Source: Pseudisothecium myosuroides (lineage: Eukaryota > Streptophyta > Bryopsida > Hypnales > Lembophyllaceae). Taken from it: a stretch of 64,000 bases of DNA. The stretch covers positions 18,290,224-18,354,223 of the forward strand of contig OX637287.1 of NCBI GenBank assembly GCA_951799445.1, read 5' to 3'. Below, in pieces: positions 35,169 through 46,823 of this stretch. The notes below the pieces were generated by a model. That model ran no database searches. It saw nothing but the letters and a program-made list of their open reading frames with translations, and was not told where the DNA came from. Position 1 is the first letter of the stretch, and the number at the start of each line of letters is the position of its first letter. Made by a program: the position numbers and the translations under genes.

Positions 35169-38014
35169 TTAGCTTGAGGGAACCCAGCTGCTACCATCGA
35201 TAAAGCTCATAGACGACAGGGCTTCCGCTTGAGAATCCGTGAGCTCCTTCGACCAGCTGACGCGTTTGCTTTCGTCGGCACCGGCTCCTGTGCACTTGTA
35301 TTGCCCATAAAACACCGTCCTGCATTCATGAAGGTTAATTAATGGGCTATACTGTCATTATCAATGAAGACGCGAATTTACCTCGGAGGGCTAGCTTGAG
35401 AAGGGTACTGCTTGGACATTTAATTAATGCGGGTCATGGGAGTTAAACTGGAATCTTTCATTACGCCGAAATTGTAACTTTCAGATGCACAGAGTTCGAA
35501 GAACTAGCACTGGCATAAAATTCTGTTACAAATTGCGACGTTCAACTGCACAAAGCTCAAAAAACTAGGACTGGATTTTGTACAGTTACAGTTACAGACA
35601 ACCGCTAGGAAAGGTGACAATGTCGTGAATTCTGTAAAAATATACTGAATTTAATGTCAATATATAAGAGGTTTGAACAGGCGCTTGGAAAACAGACCGA
35701 ACTCGAAAATTCTCCATTTCAACTACTTATATATGTGATCATCGATTTGCTATGTGTTTCCTTGAACGTCAAAGTCTGTACATTTTGATTGAGGACTATG
35801 AACGTGGAGTTGTAGATCAGTCAAACTTACTTGTCTCGGCTGCTCTCGCCCCAATCGTACCAGCCTGCAGGTACGATGATGTCCGCAATGTCGCAGTAGA
35901 TGAAGACTGTTCGGGAATTGGGACCCCAAGCACGGCCCAGGTAGATGGGTCCAGTGCCTGTGATTGTGCAACCCACAAAGGAGTATCCGGTGTTCTCGTC
36001 GCCTGTTCTCTTCTGTGCTGTTAGCGAGCCACTTCCGGGCTTCGCTATGGAGTTCAGGTGACAGCTCTGCAGCAGGTCGTTCCATCACACAGACAGAATT
36101 AAATTTTAATTAATGCAACTCAACACCGAACCTCAAGCATTAGCTGCATAAAGAATACTCATATAATGGAGTATATAGGATAAGAATAGGATCAAAAAAT
36201 CATTAGATTGAACCAGCATCTTGCAATCAGTTGAAATGAGCTAGTAGTGGCAGGGCCGGGGCGAACCTGGTAGATTGATTGTCCATCTCCACAAATGAAA
36301 TCAATACTGCCTGTAATTCAATCCCACAACCATTCAAATCAGATATTTAGCAACGCTGCTAGAAAATTGAGTTGATTTTGGTAGCTGGCTGATGAAAAAC
36401 AGGGAGATCATTATACTTTCTCTGGTTCCCGGATTGCCATCCCCGGCTCCCAGTGTCCCTAACAGGGAAATTTGAGCCACCGATACTCCCTGTTTGCCGC
36501 TATCCGGCCTATTCCTGATTACCCCTCATGTTTTGCACTCGGAAACTTCAGACATTCTCGTAAGGAGAACAAGGAAAAATACTCTCCCTTTGAAAGTTAA
36601 TTAATGATAGTAAGACTCTCTGGATTGAATTGTACCTTCGATGTAGCAGTTCTTGAAGTAGTGCTTCCCCTTCGAATCGTAGAGCGTGTCTTGGGCCCCA
36701 TAAAAGTTGCAGTTGAAGAAAGCTCCCTTGTCACCCGTAATCCGAAGGGCCACTGCTTGCTCACCAACAGCACCCCCATCAGGAGCCGGAGCGGAGTTCT
36801 GCATACGAAATTGAACCAGTCAAAAGTCGGTGCTAGCTTGCACTACGTACTCACTACTTGAACTTCACGTTTGCAGCTCGATCAAGTAGTTCGTGCTTTG
36901 CTTACTAATGCATTGAAGCTAAATGCATGAAACATTACTGCCGGCCGTTGGCCTGAATTTTGTTGTACCTTGAAAGTCACGCCCCTGGCGATGAAGTTGT
37001 CCGCCTGAATGGCGACGGTTGCACTCTTGGAAGTGCTTCCTGCGGAACCGGCCGTGTCATCGTAATCCAGCACGGGAGTGCCCACTCCTTGAAACGTGAT
37101 CGTCTTCTCCTTGGGCACCAACACGTGCCCCCTGAAAATAAAACGACGCCCATCCATCAGCTTGAACTCTACATCAGTCCTGGGTGTCAATGTTGCTACC
37201 GCTCTCGAACGCAGACCTTGAGCTCATCATTTTATAGCATTCAATTCATATCAAGAGCCAAGCTAATCGAACTACGAAAAACTGAACCATCTGGCTTGAT
37301 ACTCCTAGAAACTTTCAGAGATCGATCTATCGATGGTGATCATGAGAAGCTAGAGAAGCTAGCATTCATGAACTCTGCTACAACTAAACCATGATCTCCG
37401 AATTTGCTATTCTCTACACAATACATATGAGAAGAATTCTCTAAACAATTGCACTCCACGTCAAAATAAATACCTAAATGGCGGATTCGATGAGTATAAT
37501 AAGCACAGCTTCAGTCTGATTACATAATCAAGTTTGCAGTTTCCTGAGCTCGATTTCGACAGTCACTTGAAAGCCACAAATTCAGCACTACGAAGCACGT
37601 ACGCGCCATTGTAACGAATCCCGGGAGGATTTCATTAATATTCACGGTGAAAACAAAACGAAGGCTGGGCTAGGATCTAATTTGTTACCAATAATTTCCG
37701 GCAGCGATTTCGATAGTGGTGCGACCCCCACCAGGCGACACAGCATCCACAGCATCCTGCACAGTCTTGTAGCCTCCACTCCCCACATACAAAGTGCTGC
37801 TGCTCGAACTCGCCTCCGGGCTTGCTTCCGACTCCGTGGTCACAGCCGCTGTCTGATGATTAGTTTCCACCATGGACACCCAGTTCCAGTAATCAGCTTC
37901 CGTCGCATCCCGGTTGGATTTCTTGACGGGATCGGTCGCTGCGTTCGCCACATGACCCAGTCCTTGCAACACCAGAACTGTTACACAAGAAAGCAGAACT
38001 ACTCGGGGAACCAT
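35169..38014 (-). CDS. Pectin methylesterase (CE8), secreted, no PMEI pro-domain, 6 exons
   Basis: Exons on minus are 38014-37689, 37131-36969, 36798-36636, 36310-36267, 36066-35831 and 35319-35169. They total 1083 nt, 360 aa, with all phases consistent. The enzyme removes methyl esters from homogalacturonan in the cell wall. A signal peptide is clear ([18 protein letters not shown]..., ending near ANAA). A short Ser-rich linker leads into the beta-helix domain from [16 protein letters not shown] (about residue 75). Active-site motifs are present: GEQAVAL (Q177), GAQDTLYD (Q199, D200), [10 protein letters not shown] (nucleophile D221) and YLGRAWG (R277, W279). The fourth motif has Cys224 where most family members have Phe. 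The lack of an inhibitor pro-region places it in the short pectinesterase class. The start is the only Met before the signal peptide. Confidence 0.95.
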
Positions 38015-41000
38015 GATGTTGCAGTACTAAGACACTCTCAAACCACCAGCTGAGGTTTATCAAAGCTGTTGCCAGAGAGTAAGATCGATGGTACGTTTCA
38101 GTTGAGAACTAGCTGGTTCCCGGACTGGTTCTCGAACTGGTTGCGCTGTGGTGAAGTGTTGTGAAAGCTCTCTCTATAAATTCATGGCCTGGAGATTGTG
38201 GGCCCAGAGGCTGGACTAGGTTTCGAGAACGGAAAGTCCTCACCACTTTTGGGCTCAACACAAGCTGCATAAGTTAATCAGTGCTGTTTGACTGCGTGAA
38301 CGAAGCTTTCTCTTTTGCATAATTGAGAGCCTTATCCGAAGGAAGCTACGGTGAGGACACCTGCAGATTCCCCCTGAGGACACCCCGCAAATAGGTTTAT
38401 GTTGAAGATATTCTGTAGCTGCTGGATTGATGGTATTCATTTTCTTCCCGTTGAGCACATTAGTATGTAAGGATGTGCTTTTGATTATTCGGATGTGGCC
38501 TCGGATGTAGCTTCCCGAAGATGTGTGTATTCCAGAAGATCAGGAATGAATCGACGAACATTCTTTGCAATTGTCGGTCGGACTTTAGTAATGGAAGGGG
38601 ATTCAAGCATATTTGTGAGTGGCATTCTTGTCAATCCTCATGCAGGGGCGACAGTACAAGCTGAATAGCTTCCAGAATTGTTGCTAAAAATGATGAAAAA
38701 TGCGAGGATTTAGTTTCACTAATTTAATTTATTTCTTAATTTCAATTTATGCTTCTAGACTTACTTGTGACGTGGAAGGCATCCAGCTGGTGCCATGTTG
38801 AGTTAGGAAGTCCTACAGACTGTTAGTGCTGCCGTTACCGATTAACCACACACCCAAACGTGAAGGTGGAAGAGCTTCCCAGAGTACTAAGTACGGCAAC
38901 TTCAATCTGGTCTTCTCGTCGTGCCATGGAAGTACCTTTCTTTTCTCTGTATTTACTAAAAAAATAATTAATTGTACGTAAGAGCATTATTTTCGTGGTG
39001 AATCCAACTTCATTGGATATGGCTTCCGTAGTTTGAGAACTGAATTTCGTTTATCCAAATTTTGAAATTATCCCGCAGATATCTGAACTTGCTGGATCAC
39101 AAAAGTGGCCATACTTGTTAAGATAACATGTTGCATGTAGCGCAAATAATTTTCACATTCAGTTCCCGAAGCTCCAAAAGTAGAACTTTCCAAGTGCCCC
39201 AAAACGAGAAGTATACATTCAGCAAGTGTAGGTCGGCACCTTTCTGCCGAACAATTATTTTTTTCTAAAAATAAGGTTCCACAGATGCTAATAATATAAT
39301 ATAATCCGATATTCTTTTTTTCACCATATACTTTTTGTATTTTGAAAAAATAATTTCCCTACAATTTCGGCATCCATTTTAAGAATTATTTTCCTCGCGA
39401 CCCTGCGCTACAAGTACGGTAGAGAAGAGGTTCACTGAAATTGAATACGGATGCCATTGCAGCGGACTCGAGATGAAAAGCTATGTCCGTTGCATGACGT
39501 GTCAAAAATTTCTAAAAAATTGAACCTACAAGGAGTAAAATACTTCTATTTCCTTGGCAAGTTGGAGAGGCACTCCATAAGTCATCCGTGAAGCACAAAG
39601 AGTTGAATTTCGTCACAGCTATCCTTTCAAGAATTCAGCACTCTAGAGTAGTACGATTTATGAATGGTCCAAATGCTTCTGGACAGCTAGCGAATCTCCT
39701 ACAACTTACTGTTTCCATTTGTTTCCAAATACATGTACTAGTATGTTCACGTTGACTATCCGTGCAGAGCGCTAGGCTATGGAGTTCGGTGCAGGGACCG
39801 GCATGTTGCTTCGTGCTTGAGCATGGTAACTTATGGCAGTCCCTGGAATTAAGCTTGCCCTGCACGGCTCAATGATGGGATGACTAACAGTGCTGGACAG
39901 ACTGTAGCTTTGCTGTGCATGTGAAGCAGTGAACTCTTTTCCTGTAAGTTTGCTTTGATTACTGCCAAGTGGTGCGCATGTCATTTCATCGTATTCGTGA
40001 AAAATTATTAACAAATAGTAGGAAATTGGCACTTTGTTCAGATGCCCATCTTCAAACGCTGTGCACTTGAATACAGCAATTTTGGAGCTTTCAAAAAGAC
40101 CATCTTAACGAAGACGATGAACATCTAACTTAGTATTCGTTAAGATGTTTAAACGTTAATGAGTTTAACTCAAGTCAGAACTTGCGAGAATGAGTTTAAC
40201 TGGGTTGTCTTTCATTGATGAACGCCATCTTCCGGCTAGGCTTTCATTTGCAGCATACTATCATGAAAAGTTAAAACTAGAATCATTCCCCTAACTTGGC
40301 TATGGCGGGCCGGCGGTTCGATTCATATTGTAGAATAACTGATTCACTCAAGCGTCAACCAACCTCCAGCCTTTAGAGGTATGTAATTTATGATTAATTT
40401 TTGCATTTTGTACTACATAAATTCTTTACCAAGTAACATGATTCCTTAGTTTGCAAGCCAGCTACACTATTCTCTGGGAATGAACATCGAGCACCTGAGA
40501 ATCCAATTTTAGAGTGATTCACTGATTCTACACCAGAGGAAACTATTCTACCCCGGTCCACGGATCATTCCAGGCTCCTGAATCACGCCGGATTTAATTT
40601 GATTCCAGTGGAAAAGAATGTTCAAAGTTTGCGAGTTTTTCCATCTGCATGGGGTACCAGATCGAATTGACGATTATTTAATAATTAATCTAATAAAGTT
40701 AAGTTTACCAAGGCTCGATCACTGCTTCAGTTGCGTGTGGAAATTGCTGACCTGAGCCATTTTTTGTGTGAACGTACTAAGTGGGATTTCAAGAGTACTT
40801 TCAGTCTTTAGCTGTTCATATGAAAGAGCACAAATTCAAACTTACTGCTACACGCGTGAGCGAATTTTCCGCATCAGAGTTGAAGCTAAGTTGGAAGCGA
40901 ACATTCCGGCTTACTAGGAAGCTACAGAGATGACTCATCAGTCTCCAGAATTGAAGCAACCCTCCAGCTTCGTACGTACAGGGGTGGCAGACATCAAATC

Positions 41001-42567
41001 TGAAGGTTGGCATGGAGTCCTATTGTAGAGATTTTTTGGTTTGCTTCTAGTACTTGCCTTTTGGTTGAAGGATCAAAGTTTGCAGCTAGTGGCGACTTAG
41101 GAAATTACAAGTATCGATCTGGAGTTGCAACCTCATTAGAATTATTCATTTGAATTAGTCAGCAGCATATCTTTTTTTTTTTCTTGAACACATGGACTAG
41201 TCAGCAGCATATTATTAGTGTGAGATCCAAGCTTGTTACTGACACGGCTACTGCAAATGTCATTCTTTAGTAGCTTCACTATTTTGCTGTGAATCCCACT
41301 GCCCTGGTTTGTTGACAACGGTCAATAAGTGTCACTTGCACTAATAGGATCAATCATAGTAGCTCGCATTACAAACTGAGATCGAGTTGAGTTCCATCAC
41401 ATCTTGGAACTGAAAGTCATTCACTCTCTCTAATTCCAGTGGTTCAAGGAAACAAGTGAGCTTCTAACTAAGTGCACTCTTACACGTGTTCACAACTTGA
41501 CATGAAGAAGAAGTTGTCCAATCAAATCTGTACACAACATCGAGTCTGCAATTGCAAAGCACTGCGCATTTGAAGACTGAAATTAAAGTTTACAATAATG
41601 TGATGTGATGATTACCGTTCATACACAAGTTACATTTCAAAGTACTTCCGCATACGGTACTTTGGTTTCTCCGTTGACCCAGTTCGGCCATTTCTTCAGC
41701 CAACCTGTCGAGTTGGCGTATTGGAAGCTGGTTGGTTTTCAAGTGTCGTCAACACTCCAAATGACTTTCATTAACTTATGCACAATTTCATCTCCACTCA
41801 AGCCTACCGGTAGTGCCAGGACACTCTTGGCTCAACCGTTGACTTGAGAAGAGTTGAAAATGCGTCTATTGGACAAGGGAGTTGACTATGAGATTCAGAA
41901 TCATGATTGATGCTAGCTGTGGGACTCCACGAGAACTGTCCACAGCTTATTGCAACCGTCACCTGAAAATAAGTTTGGGTGCAACTATAATTAGCACTTT
42001 GGAAAATTTAGAATAGGCTTGTTGTGATGCATTCATATTGTCTTTTTTCTTTTTTTTTAATTATTTTTATTCATTCATATTAGAGTTAATCGTAAAGTGT
42101 GTGCAAGGCGGGACCAATAGCCGGAGTTTGGGAAAAACACAGGACCAAATTCCCTTAAGCACCCAAACTCAAGTCTAAATGGGTTTGGTGCCGTGTTTGT
42201 TTTGGTCTATTCTTAGTTAAACCTTTCTCTGACACATGCTCACAAACACAGGACAACTTTACGATTAACTCTATTGTCTTTCAATTGTGAACAAGATCCA
42301 ACAAAATTTAGCTACAGTAGGCAAATAACTACAATAGCTACAGTGGTAATAATGTTCAAACTCTAACTGGGATGGTTTTAAATAGAGTGTGGCTACAGGT
42401 TGCATTCAAATTGATATATAGAGTACTAACTTGCAGTCTGTTTCCTGAACACACTTGTTTCCAAGAAAAAAATGATACTAAATCAAACCACTACCAAGAC
42501 CATGCAATCTAAAAATGATCCTTGACATCTCTTCTATTAAGTTTGCATGGTATATTCTTCTACATGT
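38015..42567. other. Gene-free 4.5-kb intergenic region
   Basis: The first few hundred bases are the pectinesterase promoter. The remainder has only short frames without recognisable domains. A 15-bp direct repeat (tagtcagcagcatat) occurs at about 41157 and 41200. No long repeat or RNA gene was recognised. Confidence 0.45.
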
Positions 42568-42962
42568 AAGTGCCCCTATTTGTTTGTTTGTTATGTTGAG
42601 ATCTCTGGACTGTACGTCCCCCAATTGTATGCTTGGTACCGATAGAAAGCCCTTGGTAAGGAGGGGTGCACAGGCTTGGTTTTGTGGCGTTCCAACTCAC
42701 AGTGTGAAATTATAGATTTTTTAGTCATTTTGGATCTTAAAATTACTAAATTATGCTAAATTATGTATCTTTTGAACCACGTATCAATTTGTCACATTCT
42801 TGGTATCGTTGGAAAGTCCTTGGCGAGGAAAGGTGCACGGGCTTTGTTTCGTGGCGTTTGGATCTACGATGGGAAAGTCATTGAATTTCAAAGTTTTTAT
42901 TGAATAAAATAATTAGAAAATTACTTTTTGGATGTGGCTGTAACGGCACAAGGCATACTAGT
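42568..42962 (+). mobile_element. Helitron-like repeat
   Basis: Two GGTA(C/T)CG-type cores (about 42634 and 42803) are present, then 'gaatttcaaagtttttattg'. The 3' end is 'gtaacggcacaaggcatactag' followed by T. The 5' TCCATACC end is not preserved. Confidence 0.7.
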
Positions 42963-43809
42963 ATCAATGAAAGGGCCTCAACCAATTGCCCACCAGCATT
43001 CGGGATATTTTTTGAGTTTTACAAGCTATTTTCTTGTAATTCCCATATTGAACTAGATTTCAAATTTTTTGAGTCTATTTTTTTTACTACTTTTTTTCTC
43101 TAAATAGAAAATTAATAGATTTTTTTTCACCGTTTTTTTCCATTGTTATCAAATCGCAACAAGTTTCTTTCCCAATTCAAAAACTAAGCACACAAAATGG
43201 GTTTTTCTTTCCCAATTCAAACCCATTTTGTGTTCAAAAGTCTTCAAAATTTATTCCATAAAAATGTTAGAGAACTAATTTAATAATCTTCAAAAAAAAT
43301 CAATGGATGGAAAAATACATTTTTTGTGTGCTTGGGATGTGTTTGCATTTGAATGTCAACTAGTCCTTAATTAAAGGATTTATTTCATAGTTAAATGGTG
43401 GATTGGTGGGGAGCCGCAAAATGGGTTTACACTGTACAAGCATGTTTCAAAAAATGACTATTTTAGTTTAAGAAATGACCCTTCAAAAAATACTTGAATA
43501 AAAGAGTAAAATAATAATCTTCAAAAATCATTATAATTAGAACTTACCATTATGAATTTCAAGGAAAAAAATTCTCGTGAAAATTACAAGTAATCAATCT
43601 ACAATATATTTTAGAAGAAATTTTATCTTAGCCTCAAATTTAATTGAAAAATATTGGTTAGTGTGCTAGTTGATTTAACTGTGTAGATATGGTCTATAGA
43701 TCATATTTTACAATTAAAATATTTGTTTGAGAGTCATTATTAAATTATTATTCTAAGTTGCATTTTATAATACATCTCTATAATTTTGGAAATATGGACT
43801 ACTCCCTTG
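42963..43809. other. AT-rich intergenic region
   Basis: A local inverted repeat (cacacaaaatgggttt ... aaacccattttgtg, about 43190-43235) is the only structure noticed. No coding signal was found. Confidence 0.5.
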
Positions 43810-44040
43810 TCCTCAACCCTTAAACGCCGAAGTGAACATTTTGCGGTTGATGAATGATAAGAGAATCTCCTGTGCAGGACAAAAGTGCAACTATTCATCT
43901 TCTGGATTTTGTGTGGAAAGGGAAGATCATGAATAGTAGTTTGACCTCCACTCAACACTTTTGAAAGAAGATGAGGTCATCCAATGCCCAAAGGGATGAT
44001 TTCCACGGTCACCAACCCAACGTTCAAGGGTTAAAGGCTG
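43810..44040. mobile_element. TIR element related to 54493-55705, short copy
   Basis: The ends are imperfect inverted repeats: 'aacccttaaacgccg' at the left and 'cgttcaagggttaaa' at the right. Internal blocks ('gcaactattcat', 'tgtggaaaggg', 'tgaatagtagtttgacctc', 'gggatgatttc') occur as the reverse complement in 54493-55705. Confidence 0.65.
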
Positions 44041-45417
44041 AGTTAATCAGCAGCTACAATGGGAAACAAAGATCCTTTAGTTATAAGCAAGAAGACTATA
44101 ACCTCAATGGAGCCCATTTCAGGAGAGGCAGGATCGTTTTCATAACACGGGTCTCCTTCAAAGTTATAAAGCCCTTCTTTTAGATCGTTGATTGATCAAG
44201 ATCCAAACCGTCCAATATAATTGAGACTATGTCTGGTAGTGCAAAAGCATAGGCTCATCATAAGAAATAACATCCTGACTGCCACTCCTGTGGCTCGGCA
44301 TGTTACTCCGTATTTCTCATAACAAGGCTTTTCTTTCCCATTAGATACTATAGTCCGTAATTTGTGAAGGTTTGCATACGCAGATCTCAAGTCCTGCTAA
44401 GTTCTGTCTGCATCCTGCCTTCCTCCCTCCGGCTCCCAAACACTGCAATTCCACTTGATTTTCGTGTTCATTGGGCGCTCAAATCCTCCCCCGGCCCTTT
44501 TTGCATTATTGAGCGCACAGTATTTCTAATAATGCCACTGCTCTCAAAGCAGCCTAGCTCAGTGAGCTCGATCACTAACTTACTTGGGACCAAGCTGCGC
44601 ACAGAATCCGGTCGGTCTCAACCGGCATATGAGACCGGGTCCTCTCATTTGGGTAATCACGTGATTACGTCCGACGTTGACGAGCCATTGACGAGACAAC
44701 ACTTAGAACCAGAAGCAACTTTGGGTGGATTGAATTCAAATAGTATTGGGGGCTCAAATAATGCATGGAACGTTGCACTCATTCGATGATCGATGTTTCG
44801 TAGTGTGTGTTATGGTTAGTGGCGGCATTGATTTCACTGTAGCTCGCTCACGTTTTTCTGGTTGAATGTTTGTTGATAGAACGCTACTTGAACTTACTCA
44901 GGACCTCTTTGATGTCACATCCAAAATGTGTGGTAATACAGTGGAATTTTGTAAATTTATCAACATCAACACTGAACTAGAACGGAAACGGAGCATGGTG
45001 CAATGCAATGACATCCAAAAGGCCGATTCATTGAGCTGCAAGCTAGGTTGGATTGAGAAGTTGTCTTGATTTTGGAGTTCCATACATGATCTAGATCCTT
45101 TTTCACATTTGTAATTCTTGTTGGTTTTACACTTCATATTGCAACTTCTGAGGTGCCCCTAACTACATGTAATATTATGGAATTCTACGATAAGAAGAAG
45201 GTTTTCAATCCTTTTTCTCTAAATTAGCGTAAATTATGAGCCTATTTGCTTCATTGCAAAACCCACAAAAAATAAACCTCTGAACCCGCTACGGTACATA
45301 TGTTAAGACATTTCGGAAACATCCTATATATCTTGTTGAAAGATTGTGTTGAAACTTGCCAACTTGGAAATGGAAGTAAGTTTCAAGAGTAAAAGAAAGT
45401 AGTGTAGATTTCATTAG
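44041..45417. other. Intergenic with one unrecognised ORF
   Basis: A plus-strand frame of about 140 codons spans 44364-44789; its first ATG is at about 44532. It has no recognisable domain and does not look like a plant gene family known to me. A perfect 16-bp palindrome with a CACGTG core lies at 44653-44668. I do not call a gene. Confidence 0.4.
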
Positions 45418-45637
45418 AGAAAATTTCAAGCTTCCAGAGGGCTGCTCCACAGCCCTCGAAAGTATCCTGAAATTTTATTTTATTTTGTTGAAAAAATTGT
45501 TTTTCCCCTATTCCTGCCCACCTAAAACTGCAGTGCTCACTGCGGCACTTTTCTAGAGTGACAGACCAAGCTTTGAAATAGCTTGGTTTGTTACTCCAAA
45601 GCAGCCTTCCGGAGGGCTAAAATTTCCTCAAATCTTT
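45418..45637. mobile_element. Hairpin-containing MITE, copy 1
   Basis: The ends form imperfect TIRs: gaaaatttcaagcttcc at the left, and ggaaattttagccctcc on the minus strand at the right. Two internal hairpins stand out: GAGGGCTG-ctcca-CAGCCCTC, and a pair around CCAAGCTTTGAAATAGCTTGG. About 190 bp is shared with 46246-46545. Confidence 0.7.
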
Positions 45638-45955
45638 TCACATTGCCAAACTCGACATGATTACACTTGCATGCGACAATTTGGACCATGATACATAGAA
45701 CCTCTCTAAAGTAATAGGATTAGAAACGGTCATACACATTATATTAAAGAGGTTATTACATTAGGGAAGGGCATAATTTGCAGTCATGATGTTTGTATGT
45801 GGTTCATACTATTAAGCTGAGACCGGCAATCAATATTTTCTGGCAGCATTTTATTACTTTAGAGAGTATTGCATTGGGGAGGTTCTATTGTAATAGGATT
45901 AGTGAAACTATTCTTTGCAAGAAGAAAATGAAGACCATGTATACTTTCCCTGCAA

Positions 45956-46096
45956 CTAGTTTCTATATGGAGTTGGGGCCGGTGAAGCCCACTGATTAAT
46001 GATGGAATGGGAGTTCCACAAAAACCGGACTCCCATAGTCCCATTACATCACTGATCAATGGGCTTCACTAGCTCTTGACTCCATATAGAAGCTAG
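45956..46096. repeat. Foldback element, unit 1
   Basis: Inverted arms begin CTAGTTTCTATATGGAGT and end ACTCCATATAGAAGCTAG. The centre is near 46015-46025. The arms are about 60 bp long with some mismatches. Confidence 0.8.
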
Positions 46097-46101
46097 CCCT
46101 T

Positions 46102-46242
46102 AGGGCCTCTTTTATGTGAGTCAGATGCTGGTAGACCTCACCAATGATCAATGGGATCTGCAATCCAGAAAAACCGGGACTCCCATCCTACTAATCATCA
46201 ATGGGATCCGCTAGCACTTGACTCACATAGAAGGAAGCCCTT
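46102..46242. repeat. Foldback element, unit 2
   Basis: Inverted arms begin AGGGCCTCTTTTATGTGAGT and end ACTCACATAGAAGGAAGCCC. It shares 'atcaatgggatc(c)gctagc' and 'cttgactc' motifs with unit 1, so the two are related and adjacent. Confidence 0.75.
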
Positions 46243-46245
46243 CAT

Positions 46246-46545
46246 CAGAAAAAATTTCAGGCCTTCAGAGGGCTGCTCCACAGCCCTCGAAGGTACCCTA
46301 AAATTTGTTTGTTTTTTGCTGAAAAAATCGTTTTTCCCCTATTCCCGTCCACCTAAAATTGTAGTGGCAGTGGCACAGGAACCGAGTTTTATGAGTAAAA
46401 AAAATCATTAAAAATTAATTTATTTATTTAAATTTTTAAAAAAATCGCAATTTCTGACTATTTCGGCGAGCACTCTGCTCAGTGCGGTACTTTTTTGGAG
46501 TGACATACCGAGCTTTGAAATAGCTTGGTTTGTCACTCCAGAATA
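46246..46545. mobile_element. Hairpin-containing MITE, copy 2
   Basis: This carries the same GAGGGCTG-ctcca-CAGCCCTC hairpin, the same 'tttttcccctattcc' block and the same 'ggagtgaca...gctttgaaatagcttggtttgtcactcc' hairpin as copy 1. It has an extra AT-rich segment of about 100 bp, and the right end is less complete. Confidence 0.7.
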
Positions 46546-46581
46546 AGCGGTCTCTTCATTCAGGCCTGAGTTTTTTGTTTA

Positions 46582-46823
46582 TCCATACCTTCAATTTGGC
46601 TATTTGTTTTGTTACATTGAGATCTCCCGGATTGTGCGCCCCCAGTTACGTACTTGGTACCGTCGGAAAGCTCTCGGCAAGGAAGGGTGCATGGGCTTTG
46701 TTTCATGGCGTTTAGACCTAAGGTGGAAAAATTATGGATTTTTGAGTTAGTTTTAAATTATAAAAATTATAAAAAATTATTTAACTTTTGTTTTGGCTAT
46801 GACAATGACACAGGGCACACTAG
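46582..46823 (+). mobile_element. Helitron-like repeat
   Basis: It starts TCCATACCTTCAATTTGGC after an A and contains GGTACCGTCGGAAAG. It ends 'gacacagggcacactag' followed by T. It is a 242-bp short form with one core only. Confidence 0.8.

Noticed and set aside
44364..44789. 141-codon plus-strand ORF
   Set aside because: Non-ATG beginning, no recognisable domain and repeat-rich surroundings. Not enough to call a gene.
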